Shown in pieces: positions 6,448 through 7,570 of a stretch of 7,570 nt of DNA (positions are counted from its first letter, which is position 1; the number at the start of each line of letters is the position of its first letter). This stretch comes from JBDLSY01 sp043777895. Its GTDB lineage: Bacteria; Pseudomonadota; Gammaproteobacteria; Burkholderiales; Burkholderiaceae_C. The notes beneath the pieces are model-generated. The model worked only from the letters and a program-made list of their open reading frames with translations, was not told where the DNA came from and searched no databases. A program made the position numbers and the translations under genes. Location of the stretch: positions 1 through 7,570 of the forward strand of contig JAYWHD010000112.1 in assembly GCA_043777895.1 (NCBI GenBank). The letters run 5' to 3'.

Positions 6448-7310
6448 ATGATAATATCAAACTTAGGCGTATATTTAAACCCATTCACCGATTATGGCTT
6501 TAAGAAGTTATTCGGTGAAGAGTCTTCCAAAGGGTTTTTATTAGATTTTGTGAATACTGTATTGCCACAACACCATCAAATTACTAGTTTAGAGTATTCT
6601 AAAAATGAGCATTTAGGGTTTAATAATGATGATAGAAAAGCGATTGTAGATATTCACTGTAAGACGCACAGTGGCGAAACGATTATTATAGAATTACAAA
6701 AATATAAGCAGAATTTTTTTAAAGACCGCAGTATCTATTATGCCAGCTTTCCGATTATAGAGCAAGCAAAAAAAGCGAGTGGAGTTATGAGTTGAAAGCA
6801 GTATATACTATAGGGATACTAGACTTTGTGTTTGATGACGATGACAATGATATTGTGATTCATACGGTGCAGTTAAAAGACCAAAACAATACGTTGTTTT
6901 ATGATAAGTTAAGCTTTATATACATTACGATGCCGAAATTTAATAAACGTGCGGAGGATTTATTAAGCCATCAAGAAAAATGGTTATACTTATTTAAGCA
7001 TTTGGCGGCTTGTGATGAAGTGCCAAGTATCTATACTCAAGATAATTTATTTAAAGAAGTCTTTGAGAAAGCTAAGTTAGCATTATTAAGTCACGAAGAA
7101 TAGCATGTATACCATTCATCATTAAAAAGGCATTGGGATTTAAGCAATTCAATTGAAGACGCTAGGAATCAAGGCAAAGCAGAGGGTATATTAGAGGGTA
7201 AATTAGATGGAATATTAGAAGTTGCAAGAAATTTAAAGCAAGCAGGTTTATCTATAGATAGTATCATATTAGCCACAGGCTTAAGCGAAGCACAGATAAA
7301 AATACTGTAA
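6448..7310 (+). pseudogene. Broken Rpn-family PD-(D/E)XK nuclease / putative transposase
   Basis: Three fragments join into one typical protein of about 287 residues. The first (6448-6795) begins 'YLNPFTDYGFKKLFGEE' and keeps the PD-(D/E)XK core: D68 in VDIH, then E82 and Q84 in ELQKYKQNFFKDRSIYY. Just after 'EQAKK', at a run of seven A (6768-6774), the frame must slip by -1 to continue as 'SEWSYELKAVYTIGILDF'; without it, a TGA at 6793 stops translation. The second runs to TAG at 7101-7103, after 'LLSHEE'. The third continues in the same frame to TAA 7308-7310 with the family's charged tail ('GKAEGILEGKLDG', then 'ATGLSEAQIKIL'). Relatives (Rpn, TIGR01784-like) are often multicopy; E. coli members are metal-dependent DNA endonucleases promoting recA-independent recombination. 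With two lesions, decay is most likely, though the first sits on a perfect slippery heptamer. No inverted repeats or target duplication marking an insertion sequence were seen. Confidence 0.88.
6768..6775 (+). other. A-AAA-AAA-G slippery heptamer at the frame break
   Basis: In the reading frame from 6448 the codons are GCA AAA AAA GCG, giving the -1 slippery pattern A AAA AAA followed by G. Slipping back one base gives AAA AAA AGC GAG TGG, which restores the family sequence exactly. I see no strong Shine-Dalgarno-like enhancer upstream and only a weak AGTAT/ATACT pairing downstream. A one-base deletion from an original run of eight A, or a homopolymer error in the assembly, would look the same. 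Confidence 0.55.
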
Positions 7311-7384
7311 TATTTATTACACACATATAAAAAAAGAATTTTAATATGAAATAAAATAAAAAATCCTGATGGTATGCCGCTTAC

Positions 7385-7403
7385 TACAATATATTATATT
7401 GTA
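7385..7403. repeat. 19-bp perfect dyad
   Basis: TACAATATA (7385-7393) and TATATTGTA (7395-7403) are exact reverse complements around a single central T. This is an odd-length operator-like dyad with no loop long enough for a simple RNA hairpin. It lies inside the unassigned tail region. The DNA is AT-rich, so chance is possible, but nine paired bases on each side is notable. Confidence 0.45.
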
Positions 7404-7534
7404 CATCCAAGAAATGGCGGGTATTTTGGAACATTTGGCATGACGGTATTCGAGTAGGTTTTAGAATGAATAAGGCTCATTGTAAAGATACCATTGAGTT
7501 GTATAAAAAATCAATAGGATTATTAAATAATATT

Positions 7535-7540
7535 AAAGGG
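7535..7540 (+). promoter_or_regulatory. Purine-rich ribosome-binding-like site
   Basis: AAAGGG lies eight bases before the ATG at 7549. It is the most Shine-Dalgarno-like sequence ahead of any start codon in the window, where metG, the ABC gene, uvrC and the Rpn gene all lack one. It only partly matches AAGGAG. Confidence 0.3.
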
Positions 7541-7548
7541 CTTACCCC

Positions 7549-7570
7549 ATGAATTTGCTTTGTCTAGCAG
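7549..7570 (+). CDS. Possible start of a gene running off the window
   Basis: An ATG at 7549 opens a frame reading MNLLCLA to the window edge. Its ATGA overlaps the TGA (7550-7552) that ends the short frame from 7370, an arrangement typical of coupled genes, and AAAGGG is suitably placed upstream. Only seven codons are visible, so neither product nor reality can be judged. A hydrophobic start with an early Cys would suit a signal peptide, but this is speculation. Confidence 0.2.

Larger units (their letters stand above)
7370..7552 (+). other. Unassigned tail region with a short open frame
   Basis: After the pseudogene, 7311-7368 is A/T-rich and closed in the frames I checked. From 7370 one frame stays open to TGA 7550-7552 (about 60 codons), reading for example 'KKWRVFWNIWHDGIRVGF' followed by 'MNKAHCKDTIELYKKS'. 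Its only ATG is at 7466. A second frame is open at 7350-7454, reading 'HPRNGGYFGTFGMTVFE' before a TAG. The stretch at about 7365-7460 is less AT-rich than its flanks, which suggests a former coding fragment. I recognise no family in any frame, so this may be a gene remnant or non-coding. Confidence 0.25.

Noticed and set aside
6792..7103. A separate gene starting at TTG 6792
   Set aside because: Its sequence is the middle of the Rpn-family protein, the TTG is a conserved Leu codon, and the preceding codons in that frame (SEWSYE) also match the family.
6340..7320. Intact insertion sequence around the Rpn gene
   Set aside because: I found no matching terminal inverted repeats or target-site duplication at the borders, and the gene is interrupted.

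Overview
The window comes from an AT-rich bacterial chromosome and holds three intact housekeeping genes in a row on the + strand: metG, an Atm1-type ABC exporter and uvrC. MetG and UvrC both carry sequence blocks I associate with beta/gammaproteobacteria. In MetG these are the long CP domain with four zinc-binding cysteines and the 'NPEWLRYYLAAKLSS' block; in UvrC, 'SPRIALM', 'DRPYRPA' and 'PGDDYAAM'. I lean towards a low-GC beta- or gammaproteobacterium with decaying mobile genes, but no rRNA or other decisive marker is present.

Layout: 1-174 is extremely AT-rich leader DNA with direct repeats and a perfect 13-bp inverted repeat just upstream of metG. metG (175-2256), the ABC exporter (2272-4119) and uvrC (4160-6268) are separated by only 15 and 40 bp and are probably co-transcribed. 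They make charged Met-tRNA, export a thiol or glutathione-type compound, and incise damaged DNA, so I see no shared pathway. uvrC is enlarged by two in-frame tracts of related 12-bp tandem repeats encoding Asn/Ile/Asp/Lys runs. They lie in the linker segments, and every catalytic and Fe-S residue is kept.

From 6269 the character changes. An AT-rich spacer with a small palindrome and an 11-bp tandem repeat precedes a Rpn/PD-(D/E)XK 'recombination-promoting nuclease/putative transposase' gene (6448-7310). That gene is interrupted by a -1 frame change at a run of seven A and by an in-frame amber codon. The final 260 bp hold no gene I can name. They contain a short open frame, a 19-bp perfect dyad and, at the very edge, an ATG with a purine-rich upstream site that may open another gene.

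I did not find a convincing new multi-gene system. The points most worth a second look are the expanding minisatellites inside uvrC, their resemblance to the intergenic repeat downstream, and the slippery-site/amber structure of the Rpn gene.
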